Source of the DNA: Prevotella sp. UBA7764
GTDB taxonomy: Bacteria > Bacteroidota > Bacteroidia > Bacteroidales > Bacteroidaceae
Length of the DNA: 18,214 nucleotides
Reading direction: 5' to 3'
NCBI GenBank assembly: GCA_002481295.1
Contig: DLDU01000033.1
Location: 1 to 18,214 of the forward strand
Both the position numbers and the translations under genes were made by a program. Positions within the stretch are counted from its first letter, which is position 1; each line of letters begins with the position of its first letter. The notes below the pieces were generated by a model that saw only the letters and a list, made by a program, of their open reading frames with translations, was not told the origin of the DNA and did not search any database. Shown in pieces: positions 17,532 to 18,214 of the stretch.

Positions 17532-17623
17532 GATGCTATTATCACGCTTATTTGATGTGGTCATCTCGCCTTTCTGCCCCTGTCATCTAAGCGTGATGAC
17601 AGTATTAAAGTGCCTTTCTGATG
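17519..17623 (+). repeat. 17-bp direct repeat with a third partial copy at 44-base spacing
   Basis: AAAGTGCCTTTCTGATG occurs at 17519-17535 and again at 17607-17623. Its core GCCTTTCTG is present a third time exactly midway (17524, 17568, 17612), giving two spacings of 44 bases. TTTCTGCCC at the middle copy (17571-17579) is the reverse complement of GGGCAGAAA at 17465-17473, so the units also relate to the palindrome on the left. Confidence 0.65.
17580..17602. repeat. 8-bp hairpin within the 44-base repeat
   Basis: CTGTCATC (17580-17587) pairs with GATGACAG (17595-17602) across TAAGCGT. The loop-side sequence TAAGCGTGAT (17588-17597) is also the reverse complement of ATCACGCTTA at 17541-17550, so two alternative pairings exist. 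Confidence 0.55.
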
Positions 17624-17712
17624 ACCTGAAGTCGATTTTCTGTTTTGAAGAAGACGATTTTTCGTTTTCTGAGCTCAGCCGCTTCTCTAGAATGAAAGTG
17701 CGCGGTGATGTA

Positions 17713-17725
17713 CTTTTGTCAAGAA
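17713..17725. repeat. 13-bp direct repeat, right copy
   Basis: CTTTTGTCAAGAA, identical to 17038-17050, lying 25 bases from the porin stop codon. The bases flanking the two copies differ, so the identity is exactly 13 bases. Confidence 0.6.
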
Positions 17726-17749
17726 GTTTAAACATGTTCTTCCACAATA

Positions 17750-18214
17750 TTAGTTGAAGAAGTTCCAGCTGATGCCAAAGCGGAGCACGCTGCCGTTGAG
17801 CGGATAGTGCGGAGCGAGGAAATAGTTTTTCTTGCCCATCTTGGCGTTGACATGGCTCATCATCACGAAGAAACGCGTGTGCTGGAGGTGGAAATTGGCG
17901 TAGACATTGATGATCGGGCAGTTGCCGACCTTCACCTTGCTGTCGTTGTCCTGCACGGCATACTGTCCGATGCCCGGCACATATTCCGGCGCGTTGTACT
18001 CGGTGAAGTAGCGCAGGTCGCCGCCTAAGTCGCATTTCAGCACGTGGGCGATCTTGAACTTCAGATAGAGATTGGTGTAGACATTCAGCAACGGCAGGGG
18101 CAGCGCGTCCTCGTTGGTCGATTTCTGCACTGTGGCCACGGTTTCCCAGTTGAGCAGACCAAACGTGAAGTTCTGCCGGGCTTCGGCTGTGAACACGCTG
18201 ATGGGTGAGCTGGC
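17750..18214 (-). CDS. Putative porin (Porin_10-like), C-terminal part
   Basis: The frame is open to the right edge, so the N-terminus lies outside the window; 154 residues are visible. The sequence consists of alternating aromatic and hydrophobic beta-strands. It ends with ARFF-like strand HTRFFVMMSHVNAKMGKKNYF, then APHYPLNGSVLRFGISWNFFN, which matches the C-terminal end of the Bacteroidetes 'putative porin' family as I know it. A GTG at 18196 is in frame but is not a credible start, because the homology continues through it. The predicted location is the outer membrane. Transport substrate is unknown. No clear terminator follows the stop at 17750. Confidence 0.8.
   Translation of the reverse strand, partial: ASSPISVFTAEARQNFTFGLLNWETVATVQKSTNEDALPLPLLNVYTNLYLKFKIAHVLKCDLGGDLRYFTEYNAPEYVPGIGQYAVQDNDSKVKVGNCPIINVYANFHLQHTRFFVMMSHVNAKMGKKNYFLAPHYPLNGSVLRFGISWNFFN

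Noticed and set aside
17519..17623. CRISPR array
   Set aside because: Three 9-base cores at 44-base spacing look array-like, but only two copies share more than 9 bases, the repeat is too short, and no cas gene is present.
17711..17718. TACTTTTG on the plus strand, a match to the -7 consensus
   Set aside because: There is no -33 element at the right distance, and it would fire only antisense into the porin gene. It is part of the 13-bp direct repeat.
18196..18196. GTG as the start of the porin gene
   Set aside because: The frame is open to the window edge and the family protein is much longer, so this is an internal codon of a truncated gene.

Overview
The window reads as a chromosomal segment of a Bacteroidales bacterium, most likely Prevotellaceae (Prevotella/Segatella group). 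The basis is threefold. Several intergenic regions carry Bacteroidetes-type promoters (TAnnTTTG with an upstream TTG/TTTG). Start codons mostly lack a strong Shine-Dalgarno sequence. The protein families are typical of this group: DUF3943, DUF3078, Porin_10-like, a DPP5-like S9 peptidase and the AAA-ATPase-like/PD-(D/E)XK fusion. The assignment is by recognition; no database search was run.

Layout. 1-326: gene-free, with nested palindromic repeats (26-172) and three hairpins behind serS, the outermost being its likely terminator. 327-1619 (-): serS. 1818-4325 (+): an envelope protein joining 14-16-residue G-x-Q repeats to a DUF3943 domain, divergent from serS. 4454-5746 (-): a DUF3078 outer-membrane protein, convergent with the previous gene across a shared hairpin. 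5923-7536 (+): pyrG. 7679-9595 (+): yidC, separated from pyrG by two inverted repeats. 9755-11929 (+): a secreted DPP5-like dipeptidyl peptidase. 12022-13419 (+): an MFS transporter resembling the MFSD1 (dipeptide) branch. A strong terminator (13466-13504) closes this block. 13654-15198 (+): AAA-ATPase-like/PD-(D/E)XK protein with its own promoter. 15253-16194 (+): patatin-like phospholipase. 16241-17023 (+): Ala-rich lipoprotein with an 11-residue helical repeat. 17024-17749: a decayed region with a LuxR-type HTH remnant and a repeat-rich block, bracketed by a 13-bp direct repeat. 17750-18214 (-): C-terminal part of a putative porin that runs off the right edge.

How the genes fit together. 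Most of the window is housekeeping (serS, pyrG, yidC) mixed with cell-envelope functions: three outer-membrane proteins, YidC, a lipoprotein and a patatin. The clearest possible functional pair is the secreted dipeptidyl peptidase followed by an MFSD1-like transporter, which could form a release-and-uptake unit for dipeptides in a peptide-fermenting organism. No complete mobile element, CRISPR array, tRNA or rRNA was seen. The least explained sequence is 17024-17749. I did not find a clear multi-gene novel system. The best leads are the dipeptide pair, the LEA-like hendecad lipoprotein, the repeat/DUF3943 fusion and the repeat block at the right end.
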